From positions 1-64,000 of the forward strand of contig CAJUJM010000011.1 of the NCBI GenBank assembly GCA_910586755.1: a stretch of 64,000 nucleotides of DNA. Direction: 5' to 3'. Shown here piece by piece: positions 15,922 to 24,970 of this stretch. A program made the translations under genes and the position numbers. Within the stretch, counting starts at the first letter, position 1, and every line of letters begins with the position of its first letter. Origin of the DNA: an uncultured Lachnospiraceae bacterium (GTDB lineage: Bacteria; Bacillota; Clostridia; Lachnospirales; Lachnospiraceae). The notes under the pieces were generated by a model. It was given only the letters and a program-made list of their open reading frames with translations. It did not search any database and had not been told where the DNA came from.

Positions 15922-17716
15922 AACTTTCCTCCTCTTGGATAACAGCAGGTATCAGCAAGGTAATCGTAGTGCCGATTCCTTTGGAACTTTCCAGTGTAAG
16001 ACCGTAACCTTCTCCATAATTCAAGCGTATGCGGTTATGAACATTGGACATCCCGATAGAGTGGGCATCCTTCACCACGTTCTGTTCACAGTTCATCCGC
16101 ACTTTTTTCAGGGTTTCTTCATCCATACCGGCGCCGTCGTCGGTAATGGTAAGGAGCAGGTTCTCTCCCTGCAATGCGGATTCAATGATAACGGTCCCCC
16201 CCTGGCTTTTTGCCTCAAGTCCATGGAAAATCGCATTTTCCACCAGGGGCTGCAAAATCAGGGGAGGCACCATACAATGCTCTGTACCGTCTTGCATCTC
16301 CACCTCATAGTGAACCTTTTCCCCGTACCGAAGTTTTTGAACGACTAAGTATTTCCGGGTAGTCTCCAGTTCGTCCTGAAGGGGAACCGTATTATCTTTT
16401 ACTGCCAGAGTGCTTCGCAGCAGGTCAATAAAAGCCCCCAGCATCTGGGCTGCCTGGCTGTTTTTTCCAACCTCCACCGCACATCGGATAGAAAACAAAG
16501 TATTATACAGAAAATGGGGATTGATCTGCGCCCGAAGGAAATTCACCTCCAGTTTCCGCTTCTGCTGCTCTCTCTCCCTGATAATTTCCAGCAGACTGGA
16601 AATCTCCACTGCCATATGGTTAAAGCTTTCCTGGAGAGATCCAATCTCCTGGGTTGTGTTCCCCACAGGAGAAGGCCGAAACTCACGGTCCCCAAATTTG
16701 TCCATGGCTTTGCTAAGATCAGCCAGAGGGTTGGAAATCCTCCGCGATATATAAACGGATACTGCAAGGGCAAGAACCAGTCCTGTGGCCAAAAGGCAGC
16801 CCATAATCCAGTAAGTCTCATTAAGGGCTCCTAAAATAATTCGGGTTGGGCTTTCCTCCACAATGGTCCATCCCGTCTTCTCATCCAGGTAGGTGGAAAG
16901 CACATAGCTCTCCCCCAGCTTTTGGATAATATTGGAACGATCCGTGCCATATACATTCTGCATGTAATCTACATCAATAAACTGCTTTCCCAGCATCTTC
17001 TTATTAGAATGGGAGACAATAAAGCCGTTCTGATCATAGATATAAACCTCTCCTCCCTGCTCCTGGGTGGAAATATATAAGTTTTCCAGCTGCTGCTCAT
17101 CAATTAAAATCAGTAGAATACTCGGGCTCCCTCCGTTGTCCAGCATCTGTCCTGCGGCAAACCGGTATACGGGATTGCCGTTTTCATAGGTACTGAAGGT
17201 TCGGGAGAATTGCACAGTCTCGTCTGTGCCGCTGTTTAACGCCGCCAGCAGATATTTAAACCAGGGCTGATGCACCCAGGTGCTTACATCCCCGCCTGCG
17301 CTGCCTGAGTTATAAACAAAACCATTTGCCCCCATCAGCACCACCTCATATCCCAGGCCAATCCGGCTGAACACCTCATCATAAATCTCTTTCTGAGAAT
17401 CCAGGTATCTGCAGGCCGCTTCCCTGGCCTCCTCTGACATTCCTTTCTCCAGAAAGCCATTGCTCTGGATCTCATAGCGGTATAAATTGGACAAGGTTGT
17501 GCTGCTGGTCTTTACGATATCAGCCCGTTCCCCAATCTGGCGCAGCACTGCAGTCCGGTTGCTGCCAATCTGATCAATCAGCAGATCCCGGATAGAGCCG
17601 CTGACCAGCACGGAAACTGCTGTAAAGAAAAAAGTGAACACGAGAAAATAGGTCAAAAACAGCTGTGTACGTAATTTTTTAAAGTATACCGCAATTTTTT
17701 TCAACCAAGCTTTCAT
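15902..17716 (-). CDS. YesM-like sensor histidine kinase
   Basis: The 604-aa protein has TM1 near residues 15-40, an extracytoplasmic Cache-type sensor of about 240 residues, TM2 near 300-322, HAMP, a His_kinase (LytS/YesM) domain with AQINPHFLYNTLFSIR, and an ATPase domain ending in GIGMSNVHNRI. The ATG at 17716 is preferred to a GTG at 17725 because GGGAG lies 8 bases ahead of it. Its location suggests it detects an extracellular sulfated ligand; this is inference. Confidence 0.94.
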   Translation of the reverse strand: MKAWLKKIAVYFKKLRTQLFLTYFLVFTFFFTAVSVLVSGSIRDLLIDQIGSNRTAVLRQIGERADIVKTSSTTLSNLYRYEIQSNGFLEKGMSEEAREAACRYLDSQKEIYDEVFSRIGLGYEVVLMGANGFVYNSGSAGGDVSTWVHQPWFKYLLAALNSGTDETVQFSRTFSTYENGNPVYRFAAGQMLDNGGSPSILLILIDEQQLENLYISTQEQGGEVYIYDQNGFIVSHSNKKMLGKQFIDVDYMQNVYGTDRSNIIQKLGESYVLSTYLDEKTGWTIVEESPTRIILGALNETYWIMGCLLATGLVLALAVSVYISRRISNPLADLSKAMDKFGDREFRPSPVGNTTQEIGSLQESFNHMAVEISSLLEIIREREQQKRKLEVNFLRAQINPHFLYNTLFSIRCAVEVGKNSQAAQMLGAFIDLLRSTLAVKDNTVPLQDELETTRKYLVVQKLRYGEKVHYEVEMQDGTEHCMVPPLILQPLVENAIFHGLEAKSQGGTVIIESALQGENLLLTITDDGAGMDEETLKKVRMNCEQNVVKDAHSIGMSNVHNRIRLNYGEGYGLTLESSKGIGTTITLLIPAVIQEEESYESPGG

Positions 17717-17719
17717 GGT

Positions 17720-17743
17720 GTTCACTCCCGTTTGAACTGTTAC
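17720..17743 (-). repeat. TGTAACAGTT-type border motif, copy 3
   Basis: The minus-strand sequence TGTAACAGTTCAAACGGGAG starts at the stop codon of the upstream sulfatase and ends in the ribosome site of the sensor kinase gene. Confidence 0.5.
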
Positions 17744-19173
17744 ATTTGATAGGGTGCAAAGTTGGGATTTTCCCGGATATAGTCATCGCAGCTATGGCCG
17801 GAAACTCCTTTTCCCCACAGGCCGGCCAGGCCAATCTGTCCGGATCCGAATACCGCCTCCCTGGCGCCGTCGATCTCCGGATTGACGTATTTGGCAAACC
17901 AGGTTTCCAGACGCAGGCGCATATCCTGCTCCAGTTCTTCAAAGCCGCCTTCCTTCAAAAGGTTTTTGGTCTCTCCCGGATCGGTCTCCAGATCATAGAG
18001 CTCATTGGGGCCATAGGGATAGCGGGTCACATATTTAAACCGGCGGCCGCGGATCATACGGTTGGGACCGTACTCATCAAAAACCACAACCTCATCCCGC
18101 TGGGCAAACTCTTCTCCTCTCAGAACCGGCGCAAAGGACACTCCCGGTCTTTCCAGAGTATCGGAAGGCTTTAATTCCAGATAATCCAGCAACGTAGGCA
18201 TAAAGTCATAGGCAGAAACCAGGGCATCGCAGACCACGCCTTCCGGAATATGCCCCGGATGCCGTACAATAAAGGGTACTTTCACCGACTCCTCATACAT
18301 ATTAAGCGGGAAGGTGGCGTTTCCTTTTCCCCAGAAGCCGTGATGACCGCAGGAAAATCCATTATCCGCCGTAAAGACCACCAATGTGTCTCCTGTCATG
18401 CCCATCTCATCCAGTTTATCCAGAATACGGCCGATTCCCGCATCCATGGCAGTAGCCGCCGCAAAATAGCCAATCAGGTTGGCCCGCTCATCCTTTGCCA
18501 CCTCGTCGGTAAGATAGATGCTGTCCGGGTGCCGGGGCAGGTGGGGAACTGACTCAAAGGGGCAGTCTTTATAAAGATCCGTGTACTCCTTAGGGTGATT
18601 GTTCAGCCAGGGAGCGTGAGGCGCCGTATATGCCACGTGAAGATAAAAGGGCTCTTCAGAATTTCTGCGGGATTCCAAAAATTCTATGGCATCGTCTGTA
18701 ATGGCGTCTGTCACATACCGCTCTTCCCGGTACAGCTTTCCGTCCTTATACATAGGAGCTCCGTAATAGGGGCCTCCTCCGGACTTATGACTGAACCAAT
18801 GGGTAAATCCCTGCTGCGCCTTTCCTGCCGCGCCCATGTGCCATTTGCCGGACAGACCGCAGCAATACCCGTTTTCTGCCAGAGCCTTGGTATAAGAGTA
18901 CTGCCCTGCCAGATATTCCAGGGCAGACTGCCGCTCATCGTCATCCCTCAGCCAGTCATGGATCCCATGCCTGGAAGGAATGGTTCCGGTAAGCAGGGAA
19001 GCCCTGGCCGGGGAACACACCGGGGAAGCACAGAAAAAGTTTTCAAACCGGATTCCCCCGGCAGCCAGCCGGTCAATGTTGGGGGTAATGATTTCCTTAT
19101 TTCCGCTGCATCCCAATGACCAGTACCCCTGATCGTCAGAAATTACAAATACAATATTAGGCTGTTTTTTCAT
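17740..19173 (-). CDS. Type I sulfatase (formylglycine-dependent)
   Basis: The 477-aa sulfatase has metal-binding Asp13-Asp14 in VISDDQGYW and the maturation motif C-S-P-A-R at 53-57 within the classic CSPARASLLTG block. The distal metal site is FTADNGFSCGHHG. No signal peptide is present, so it is cytosolic. It lies between the transporter ATPase (56 bases upstream) and the sensor kinase. It is only distantly similar to the second sulfatase of the operon, so the two probably act on different bonds or substrates. Confidence 0.95.
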   Translation of the reverse strand: MKKQPNIVFVISDDQGYWSLGCSGNKEIITPNIDRLAAGGIRFENFFCASPVCSPARASLLTGTIPSRHGIHDWLRDDDERQSALEYLAGQYSYTKALAENGYCCGLSGKWHMGAAGKAQQGFTHWFSHKSGGGPYYGAPMYKDGKLYREERYVTDAITDDAIEFLESRRNSEEPFYLHVAYTAPHAPWLNNHPKEYTDLYKDCPFESVPHLPRHPDSIYLTDEVAKDERANLIGYFAAATAMDAGIGRILDKLDEMGMTGDTLVVFTADNGFSCGHHGFWGKGNATFPLNMYEESVKVPFIVRHPGHIPEGVVCDALVSAYDFMPTLLDYLELKPSDTLERPGVSFAPVLRGEEFAQRDEVVVFDEYGPNRMIRGRRFKYVTRYPYGPNELYDLETDPGETKNLLKEGGFEELEQDMRLRLETWFAKYVNPEIDGAREAVFGSGQIGLAGLWGKGVSGHSCDDYIRENPNFAPYQM

Positions 19174-19229
19174 CCTGACACCTCCATTATATCAACACGC
19201 CTGTCTTATGTAAAGCCACGCTTTTTTCC

Positions 19230-19979
19230 TTACCACCATTTAATCAGATCCGTTACCTCGTTCCGCAGCTTTACAAAATCCGGGCTGGCAATATCTCTGG
19301 GACGGGGCAGGTTGTTGTCAATGGCTTTTTTAATACCCGTGGGCTTGTTGGTGAGAACCAAAATCCGTTCTCCCATATAAACAGCCTCCTCAATATTATG
19401 GGTGATAAATATAACCGTGGTGCCGGTGCGCTGCCACAGGCTGATCAGCTCGTCCTCCAGGTGATAGCGAAGCTGGATATCCAACTGGCCATAAGGCTCA
19501 TCCATCAAAAGCAGATCCGGCTGAGTGGCAAACGCTCTGGCGATCACCACCCTCTGAAGCATGCTGGCGGACAGCTGATCCGGATAATATTTGCGGTATT
19601 TGGACAGCCCTACAATGTCCAGGTATTCATCTACCAGAGATTTGGCTTTTCCCTTTTCCACGCCCTTAATATCCAGACCAAATCCCACATTTTCTTCCAC
19701 AGTCAGCCAGGGCATGGTAGAATATTCCTGAAAAATGTAGGCAATATTATGTTTTTTCAAATCCACCGGTTCCCCTTCCAGGAGAATTTCTCCTGCAGTA
19801 GGCTGATATAATTTGGTAAGGCTGTTGAGAAACGTAGTCTTTCCGCATCCGGTGGGGCCCACGATACATAAGAATTCTCCGGCATGAACATCAAAGGAAA
19901 TATTATTGAGCACCAGCAGATCCCCAAACTGTTTGGTCAGGCCGCGCACTTGTACTTTGGGCATTTTGTTCTCTTGCAT
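19230..19979 (-). CDS. ABC transporter ATP-binding protein, SsuB/TauB/NrtD type (second ATPase)
   Basis: The 249-aa protein has Walker A GPTGCGKTT, Walker B LLLMDEPYGQLD and the switch His in FITHN. The signature motif is degenerate: LSASMLQRV instead of LSGGMRQRV. The open frame reaches 20048 through repeat DNA, but a GGAG-type site precedes the ATG at 19979. With the first ATPase it should form a heterodimer energising the two permeases. Confidence 0.92.
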   Translation of the reverse strand: MQENKMPKVQVRGLTKQFGDLLVLNNISFDVHAGEFLCIVGPTGCGKTTFLNSLTKLYQPTAGEILLEGEPVDLKKHNIAYIFQEYSTMPWLTVEENVGFGLDIKGVEKGKAKSLVDEYLDIVGLSKYRKYYPDQLSASMLQRVVIARAFATQPDLLLMDEPYGQLDIQLRYHLEDELISLWQRTGTTVIFITHNIEEAVYMGERILVLTNKPTGIKKAIDNNLPRPRDIASPDFVKLRNEVTDLIKWW

Positions 19980-19997
19980 AGCAATTTCTCCTCTCAC

Positions 19998-20178
19998 ATG
20001 TATCGGCACGCACCGCATAGCGGCGCCTGCCAATTCGTCAGAACGCATTCCAGTTGTGAAACTTACGTTTCACAAGCGTTCTTCCTCTCAGATGTATCGG
20101 CACGCACCGCATAGCGGCGCCTGCCAATTCGTCAGAACGCATTCCAGTTGTGAAACTTACGTTTCACAAGCGTTCTTC
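19998..20178 (-). repeat. Tandem pair of intra-operon hairpin repeats, copies C and D
   Basis: Two copies of a 94-base unit are identical apart from the junction bases. Each holds hairpin H1 (GGCACGCACCGC, loop ATA, GCGGCGCCTGCC), the link AATTCGTCAGAACGC and hairpin H2 (GTGAAAC, loop TTAC, GTTTCAC, closed by GAACGC/GCGTTC). They fill the gap between the two ATPase genes. Confidence 0.95.
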
Positions 20179-20181
20179 CTC

Positions 20182-20970
20182 TTACAGCGTCAGATCCATA
20201 TTATCGGTAATCAGCTGGCGCAGGCGCAAAAATTCGGGATCCACATAGTCACGAGGATGGGGCATATCAATGATATACTCTTCCTTAATATGGGTTGGGC
20301 AATTGGTCAGCAGGATAATGCGGTCTGCCAGGAACAATGCCTCTTCAATGTTGTTGGTAACGAAAACTACCGTGCGTTTTTCCTTCTGCCAGATGCGCTG
20401 TAATTCTTCTTCCATCATATATCGGGTCTGGGCGTCCAGATGTCCGAAAGGCTCGTCCAGAAGCATAATATCCGGCTGGTTGGCATAAGCCCTGGCAATT
20501 CCCACCCGCTGGCGCATGCCGCCGGAAAGCTGGCTGGGATAGCTTTTCTCAAATCCGGTCAGCCCCACCAGTTCCAGGTACTTTTTAATCCGGGCATTGC
20601 GCTCTTCCTGCGGCATGTGGCGCACTTTGGGGCCGAACCCTACGTTTTCCTCAACCGTCATCCAGGGGAACAGGGACGTCTTCTGATAGACCACCCCACG
20701 TTCCGGCGCCGGTCCGGTAACCTTCTTTCCCCTTGTCAGTACCTGGCCTTCTGTAGGCATATCCAGTCCTGCCAAAATGTTTAACAGGGTGGTTTTCCCG
20801 CACTGACCGGCTCCAAACAGAACCAGAAACTCATTTTCATGTACTTCAAAATCCATTCCCCGGAGGACTTCATTCTTGCCGCCGCCGTCATAGCTGTCAA
20901 AGCTACGGCCCACATTCCGACATTCCAGCACCGCCGGCGCCGCTTTTACATTCCCTTCTGCTCGTTCCAT
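20182..20970 (-). CDS. ABC transporter ATP-binding protein, SsuB/TauB/NrtD type (first ATPase)
   Basis: The 262-aa protein has Walker A GAGQCGKTT, canonical signature LSGGMRQRV, Walker B IMLLDEPFGHLD and the C-terminal helix typical of SsuB. The ATG at 20970 has GGAGAC 7 bases upstream, better than the GTG at 20976. It overlaps the preceding permease gene by 25 bases. It works with the degenerate second ATPase and the two permeases. Confidence 0.94.
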   Translation of the reverse strand: MERAEGNVKAAPAVLECRNVGRSFDSYDGGGKNEVLRGMDFEVHENEFLVLFGAGQCGKTTLLNILAGLDMPTEGQVLTRGKKVTGPAPERGVVYQKTSLFPWMTVEENVGFGPKVRHMPQEERNARIKKYLELVGLTGFEKSYPSQLSGGMRQRVGIARAYANQPDIMLLDEPFGHLDAQTRYMMEEELQRIWQKEKRTVVFVTNNIEEALFLADRIILLTNCPTHIKEEYIIDMPHPRDYVDPEFLRLRQLITDNMDLTL

Positions 20971-21749
20971 GCACACAGTCTCCTTTCTAATGCGCTTGTC
21001 AGATTGGCCAGTATAAACCCTACAATTCCGATGGCCACAATGCCAACCATGATCTGTACCGTGTTTCCGGTGTTCATGCCCCGTACAATCATCCAGCCCA
21101 CCCCTTCGTTGGACTGAATCATCTCAGCGCCTACTACCGCGCTCCATCCGGCGGTTACCGCAATCTGCAAGCCTGCAAAAATATACGGAACAGAAGAAGG
21201 AAGGACGATTTCAAAGAAAATCTGGCGTTCATTAGCCCCCAGCATCCGGGCAGCCCCGATGAGCTCCGGATCCACGTTTTTGGCTCCGTCATAGGTATTT
21301 ACTGTAATAAAGCAAAAGCATCCTAAAAAGATGATAAAGAATTTTCCCGTATCTCCCAGGCCAAACCACAGGATAGAAAGAGGAATCCAGGCCAGAGGCG
21401 GAATAGGACGGATAAACTCAAAAATAGGTTTTAAAATAGCTTCCAGCAGGCGGGAGTATCCCATGCCGACTCCCAGGGCAATTCCGGTGATGGTGGCAAA
21501 GAAAAATGCCACAGCCACCCGGTACAGGCTTACGCCAATATGAGCCAGCATGGTACGCTTGCCGATGGGGTCTACAAAGCTTTTGCAAAAAGCTGCTAAC
21601 ACCTGACTGGCAGGCGGGAGAAACATGGATGCGCCGGTAAATCTGGCTGCCAGTTCCCAGACTGCAAGCAGAGACAGCAGGGAAATAATCGTATAAATCA
21701 CGATAAGCTGCTTATCCGAAAAACGGCTGTTTGCGGTAGAATCAATCAT
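20946..21749 (-). CDS. ABC transporter permease, SsuC/TauC type (second permease)
   Basis: The 267-aa protein has about six TM segments and the cytoplasmic EAA-type loop with GAARMLGANERQIFFEIVLPSS-like spacing near residues 165-185, which contacts the ATPase. It overlaps the first permease gene by 8 bases. It is probably the heterodimer partner of the permease encoded upstream. Confidence 0.94.
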   Translation of the reverse strand: MIDSTANSRFSDKQLIVIYTIISLLSLLAVWELAARFTGASMFLPPASQVLAAFCKSFVDPIGKRTMLAHIGVSLYRVAVAFFFATITGIALGVGMGYSRLLEAILKPIFEFIRPIPPLAWIPLSILWFGLGDTGKFFIIFLGCFCFITVNTYDGAKNVDPELIGAARMLGANERQIFFEIVLPSSVPYIFAGLQIAVTAGWSAVVGAEMIQSNEGVGWMIVRGMNTGNTVQIMVGIVAIGIVGFILANLTSALERRLCAWNEQKGM

Positions 21750-22536
21750 GCTGTTTTCCCCTCCTTACATATTTTTTCTGTAATCTCTCCAGAACTGTAT
21801 TCAGCAAAAGCCCTACAAATCCAATGGTAAGCATTCCCACGATAATCACATCCGGGCGGCCCAGCATACGGGCCATCTGAATCATGTAGCCCAGGCCGCT
21901 GGTAGCTGCCAGCATTTCTGCCGCTACCAATGCAACCCATGCAGAGCCTAATGCCAGACGCAAACCGGTAAAAATCATGGGAAGAGCCGTAGGGATTGCC
22001 ACTTTAAACAGCAGCTGGCGGTTGGTTGCGCCAAAGGTTTTGCCTACCCATAAATGTACCTGGCTGGTACGGCGGATTCCGGTATAGGAGTTTACGGTAG
22101 CGCTGATAAAGGCTGCAAAGAAAATGATTCCAACCTTAGAAGCATAGCCAATACCCAGCCACAAAATCATCAGAGGAATCCAGGCCAAAGCCGGGACCGG
22201 GCGAATAATGTCGAACAAGGGTTTTGCAAACAATTCAAATTTTCTGCTCCATGCCATACCGACTCCAAGAGGAACACCGATAAGAACCCCTACTCCATAA
22301 CCGCCCAGGGCGATTTTCAGACTGGACCAGATATTTTCTAAAAGAGTAGATCCATCCGGCACAGTACCGCCGCTAAGTTTATACCAGAGTGTGCCCAGAA
22401 TTTTTGTGGGACTGGGAAGCATTACCGGGCTTACCAGATGAAACACATCCGTCACCATCTGCCACACCAGAAGTACGAACAAAAATGAGCATGCAGAAAT
22501 CAACTTATACTTATATTTTTCAAAAAACGGCTTCAT
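21742..22536 (-). CDS. ABC transporter permease, SsuC/TauC type (first permease)
   Basis: The 264-aa protein has about six TM segments and an EAA loop around KTFGATNRQLLFKVAIP. It is similar in plan to the downstream permease (shared RPVPALAWIPLMILW-like block), consistent with duplication. It lies 18 bases after the binding-protein gene. Confidence 0.94.
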   Translation of the reverse strand: MKPFFEKYKYKLISACSFLFVLLVWQMVTDVFHLVSPVMLPSPTKILGTLWYKLSGGTVPDGSTLLENIWSSLKIALGGYGVGVLIGVPLGVGMAWSRKFELFAKPLFDIIRPVPALAWIPLMILWLGIGYASKVGIIFFAAFISATVNSYTGIRRTSQVHLWVGKTFGATNRQLLFKVAIPTALPMIFTGLRLALGSAWVALVAAEMLAATSGLGYMIQMARMLGRPDVIIVGMLTIGFVGLLLNTVLERLQKKYVRRGKQHD

Positions 22537-22554
22537 AGAATTTACACACCTTTC

Positions 22555-23619
22555 TTACTGATAAGACTGTATAAATGTGTTAACAACATTGGTGTTGAAT
22601 TTCTCCGTTGCGCTGGCTTCCAGCTGGCCCTGATCGACATAGAACTCACCCAGTTCCTTTGCAAAAAGGCCAAGCTCACGACCTTTCCAGTCTTCTTTAG
22701 TCAGCCATTTTACACGCTCTAAGTCCGCTACGCAGTTTTCACGGCTGGTTTCCATACCAGAATCCTCCAAAAACTCTACCAGCAAATCAGCGGCCATTTC
22801 CGGATCCTTCTGCAATGCCTCGCATGCTTCCAGAGTGCAGTCTACATATTTCTGAATCAGATCGGATTTTCCATCCAGAGACTTCCGGTTTCCTACTACC
22901 ATATCTACGTAGCGGGTTCCCATATCTGCCAGGTTTGCTACCTGCACCATACCGCTGCTTTTCGCATCAAAGAAGGTGGGAACATTTAAAGAGGCAGCAT
23001 CGCCCTGGCCGGCCTGCAGCGCCTGATAAGCCTGTACGGTATCCATATTTACAATATTTACATCCGTAGGTTCCATTCCCAGCTTTTCCAGCCATTTTAA
23101 AACGGTAAAGTGCTGAGCCGTTCCCACCGGGGTCAAAATTGTGATGCCTGCAACAGATTCCGGACTTCCTAAAACTGTAGGGAAGGAAGGATTATAACCG
23201 GTATCTTTTCCTACCGGGCAATCCGGGGAAACGAATACCCCCTGGCCGTCAGTAGATTCCAGAACCTCGCCGATAATCAGTTCATCATAATTTGCCATTC
23301 CCGTAACGGCAGCTGCTCCCATATGTCCTACATCCCACAAATCTGCAGCCAGCGCTTCATTCATAGGCGCTCCGGTGTCAAACATGGTAATCTCCATCTT
23401 AAATCCTGCCTTTTCATCCAGGCCGTTCTTCTGCATGTAATAAGTAGGAAGGCTGGTAATCGTCGGCATCGCAGCCACCCTCAAGGTAGGCAGCTGATTA
23501 TTTCCTTCCGCTGCTTTTGTTGTTGTACTCTCACTCTTACCGGCGGCGCCGCCGCATCCTGCAAGAGATAAAGCAGCAGCTGCTGCCAGTAAAACGGCAA
23601 GTCCTTTTCTTCTTTTCAT
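22555..23619 (-). CDS. ABC transporter substrate-binding lipoprotein, SsuA/TauA/NMT1 type
   Basis: The 354-aa protein has a lipoprotein signal peptide (MKRRKG, hydrophobic stretch, LAGC) with the lipidated Cys near residue 22 and a Ser/Thr-rich linker. The body resembles the family that binds sulfonates, taurine, nitrate or thiamine precursors (LRVAAMPTITSLPTYYM; LGSPESVAGITILTPVGT). It is the first gene of the operon, with AGGAGG ahead of the ATG. Binding of a sulfated organic compound is inferred from the two sulfatases downstream. Confidence 0.93.
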   Translation of the reverse strand: MKRRKGLAVLLAAAAALSLAGCGGAAGKSESTTTKAAEGNNQLPTLRVAAMPTITSLPTYYMQKNGLDEKAGFKMEITMFDTGAPMNEALAADLWDVGHMGAAAVTGMANYDELIIGEVLESTDGQGVFVSPDCPVGKDTGYNPSFPTVLGSPESVAGITILTPVGTAQHFTVLKWLEKLGMEPTDVNIVNMDTVQAYQALQAGQGDAASLNVPTFFDAKSSGMVQVANLADMGTRYVDMVVGNRKSLDGKSDLIQKYVDCTLEACEALQKDPEMAADLLVEFLEDSGMETSRENCVADLERVKWLTKEDWKGRELGLFAKELGEFYVDQGQLEASATEKFNTNVVNTFIQSYQ

Positions 23620-23941
23620 AAGTGTTATCCTCCTTTTTCATATGGAAAACGTATCTGTATTTGTTGTATTTATTATATCAAGGCCCTGCTGTCCTGTGTT
23701 TTGGATATTTTTACATTTCTTTACTGGTCCGGAAGTCTGTTTTTCTATTTTTACATTATGTTTGCTTTTTTGACATTCTTAGCCATTTTTTTGTCTTATT
23801 TCTACAAATTTCGCGCCCTGTTTTTGGCATATTGTCCTATTCCGATTCAAACTTTTTGCTTTTCTATGGGCTTTTTAACGGGAATTCAAAAGAAATGCCA
23901 CGCAAAGTAGCGGAAAAATTAGTAGTGTATTCTCCTCTTGC
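23620..23941. other. Divergent intergenic region, no gene seen
   Basis: This is an AT-rich 320-base gap. On the minus strand a TATAAT (23677-23672) lies about 55 bases before the transporter operon start, without a recognisable -35, which fits control by the YesN-like activator. No convincing ORF or hairpin was found. Confidence 0.5.
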
Positions 23942-23970
23942 TTGCAATTTAAGAAGCATTTTCCTATACT
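23942..23970 (+). promoter_or_regulatory. Promoter of the HTH regulator gene
   Basis: TTGCAA (23942-23947), 17 bases and TATACT (23965-23970) form the promoter. AAGGAGG follows at 23984-23990, ahead of the ATG at 23999. Confidence 0.65.
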
Positions 23971-23998
23971 TATAAATCATGGCAAGGAGGTCATAGAA

Positions 23999-24877
23999 AT
24001 GATATTTGCAGAAAAACTAAAATCCCTTCGCAAGCAGGCAGGTATGTCCCAGGAGCAGCTGGCAGAAAAACTGGGTGTGTCAAGACAGGCGGTAACAAAA
24101 TGGGAAACCGGCGCAGGCATCCCGGATATTGAAAATATCATGGCAATCTCTGCCCTGTTTGATATTTCGATTGATCAGCTTCTGTCTAATGGAAGGGAAA
24201 CGAAGAAACCAGCAGAATATCTTTATGAAAGTATAACAGAATACGACATTGATGAACCAAAACGCTATGATATGAAATTTGGCGGGGCAAAGCAATTCAT
24301 ACTCTCAGGCTATAAGGGCGAGAAAATCCGTGTTCGTCTGGTATCCAATACTCTTTCCACACTTCAGAGCGATTTTAAAGTGAAGATTGATGATATTAAA
24401 AAACGGATTGATGTGGATGTAAACCGAAAGAACGGCGTATCGGAAGCTGCCGCAAAAGAATCAGTCAGCATTTTTGTTCAAATCCCAACGCCCTATATTG
24501 GAAAGATTGAATGTGCGGTCAATACAGAAACTGTGGAAATCCATTCTCTGGAATGTGAAAGCATAGAACTTGATACAAAGACATCCAATATTGTTTTAAA
24601 AGATGTCTCCGGGACTGTGGAGATAAACTGCAACCTTGATATGGAAGTGATCTGCCATTCCTTAAAGGGCGAAGTGGCAATTAATCAGGTGTCCGCAACC
24701 TCCAAAATCCATGTTCCTGAAGGCGCGACCTTTACTGCTCTTGCAAAAGGGATTGGAACAAGAATTTCCTATGAGAGGGGCGGAAAGCCGGCAGATTCTT
24801 TTAGTACGCCAGACGCAGACAATCTCATTGAGCTTAACGGGATTAAAAGTGAGCTTGTCATCTGTACAGATATTTGA
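23999..24877 (+). CDS. HTH (Cro/XRE) regulator with beta-repeat C-terminal domain
   Basis: The 292-aa protein has an N-terminal XRE helix-turn-helix (residues about 5-60; MSQEQLAEKLGVSRQAVTKWE). The C-terminal part is rich in short beta strands and resembles DUF4097-type parallel beta repeats (VEIHSLECESIELDTKTSN). There is no TM segment. It is monocistronic, flanked by its own promoter and terminator hairpin. The target genes and signal are unknown. Confidence 0.88.
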   Translation: MIFAEKLKSLRKQAGMSQEQLAEKLGVSRQAVTKWETGAGIPDIENIMAISALFDISIDQLLSNGRETKKPAEYLYESITEYDIDEPKRYDMKFGGAKQFILSGYKGEKIRVRLVSNTLSTLQSDFKVKIDDIKKRIDVDVNRKNGVSEAAAKESVSIFVQIPTPYIGKIECAVNTETVEIHSLECESIELDTKTSNIVLKDVSGTVEINCNLDMEVICHSLKGEVAINQVSATSKIHVPEGATFTALAKGIGTRISYERGGKPADSFSTPDADNLIELNGIKSELVICTDI

Positions 24878-24893
24878 AACTTTTCACAGAATT

Positions 24894-24922
24894 GTGCCCT
24901 CGTCTGTTGAGAACGAGGGCAC
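24894..24922 (+). terminator. Hairpin after the HTH gene
   Basis: GTGCCCTCGT and ACGAGGGCAC pair perfectly over 10 bases around a 9-base loop, 17 bases after the stop codon. The following AAAATTTTCC is a poor T-run, so termination efficiency is uncertain. Confidence 0.6.
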
Positions 24923-24970
24923 ATCCGTAAAATTTTCCCTATTGTTTTTAAAATCTAATCGTAATGTCCT

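Noticed and set aside
18595..19119. 174-codon open frame on the plus strand
   Set aside because: It is a mirror frame of the second sulfatase gene, rich in Ser/Pro/Arg, without motifs.
19980..20048. 23-residue N-terminal extension of the second ATPase
   Set aside because: It is translated repeat DNA; the ATG at 19979 has a ribosome site and gives the usual SsuB length.
19998..20178. Possible CRISPR array from the tandem repeats
   Set aside because: There are only two 94-base units with no variable spacers and no cas genes; each unit is a two-hairpin intergenic repeat found singly elsewhere.
24878..24970. Continuation of the YoeB toxin in another frame
   Set aside because: The DNA after the 18-codon remnant was read in all minus-strand frames and shows no YoeB-like residues, so a simple frameshift does not explain the truncation.
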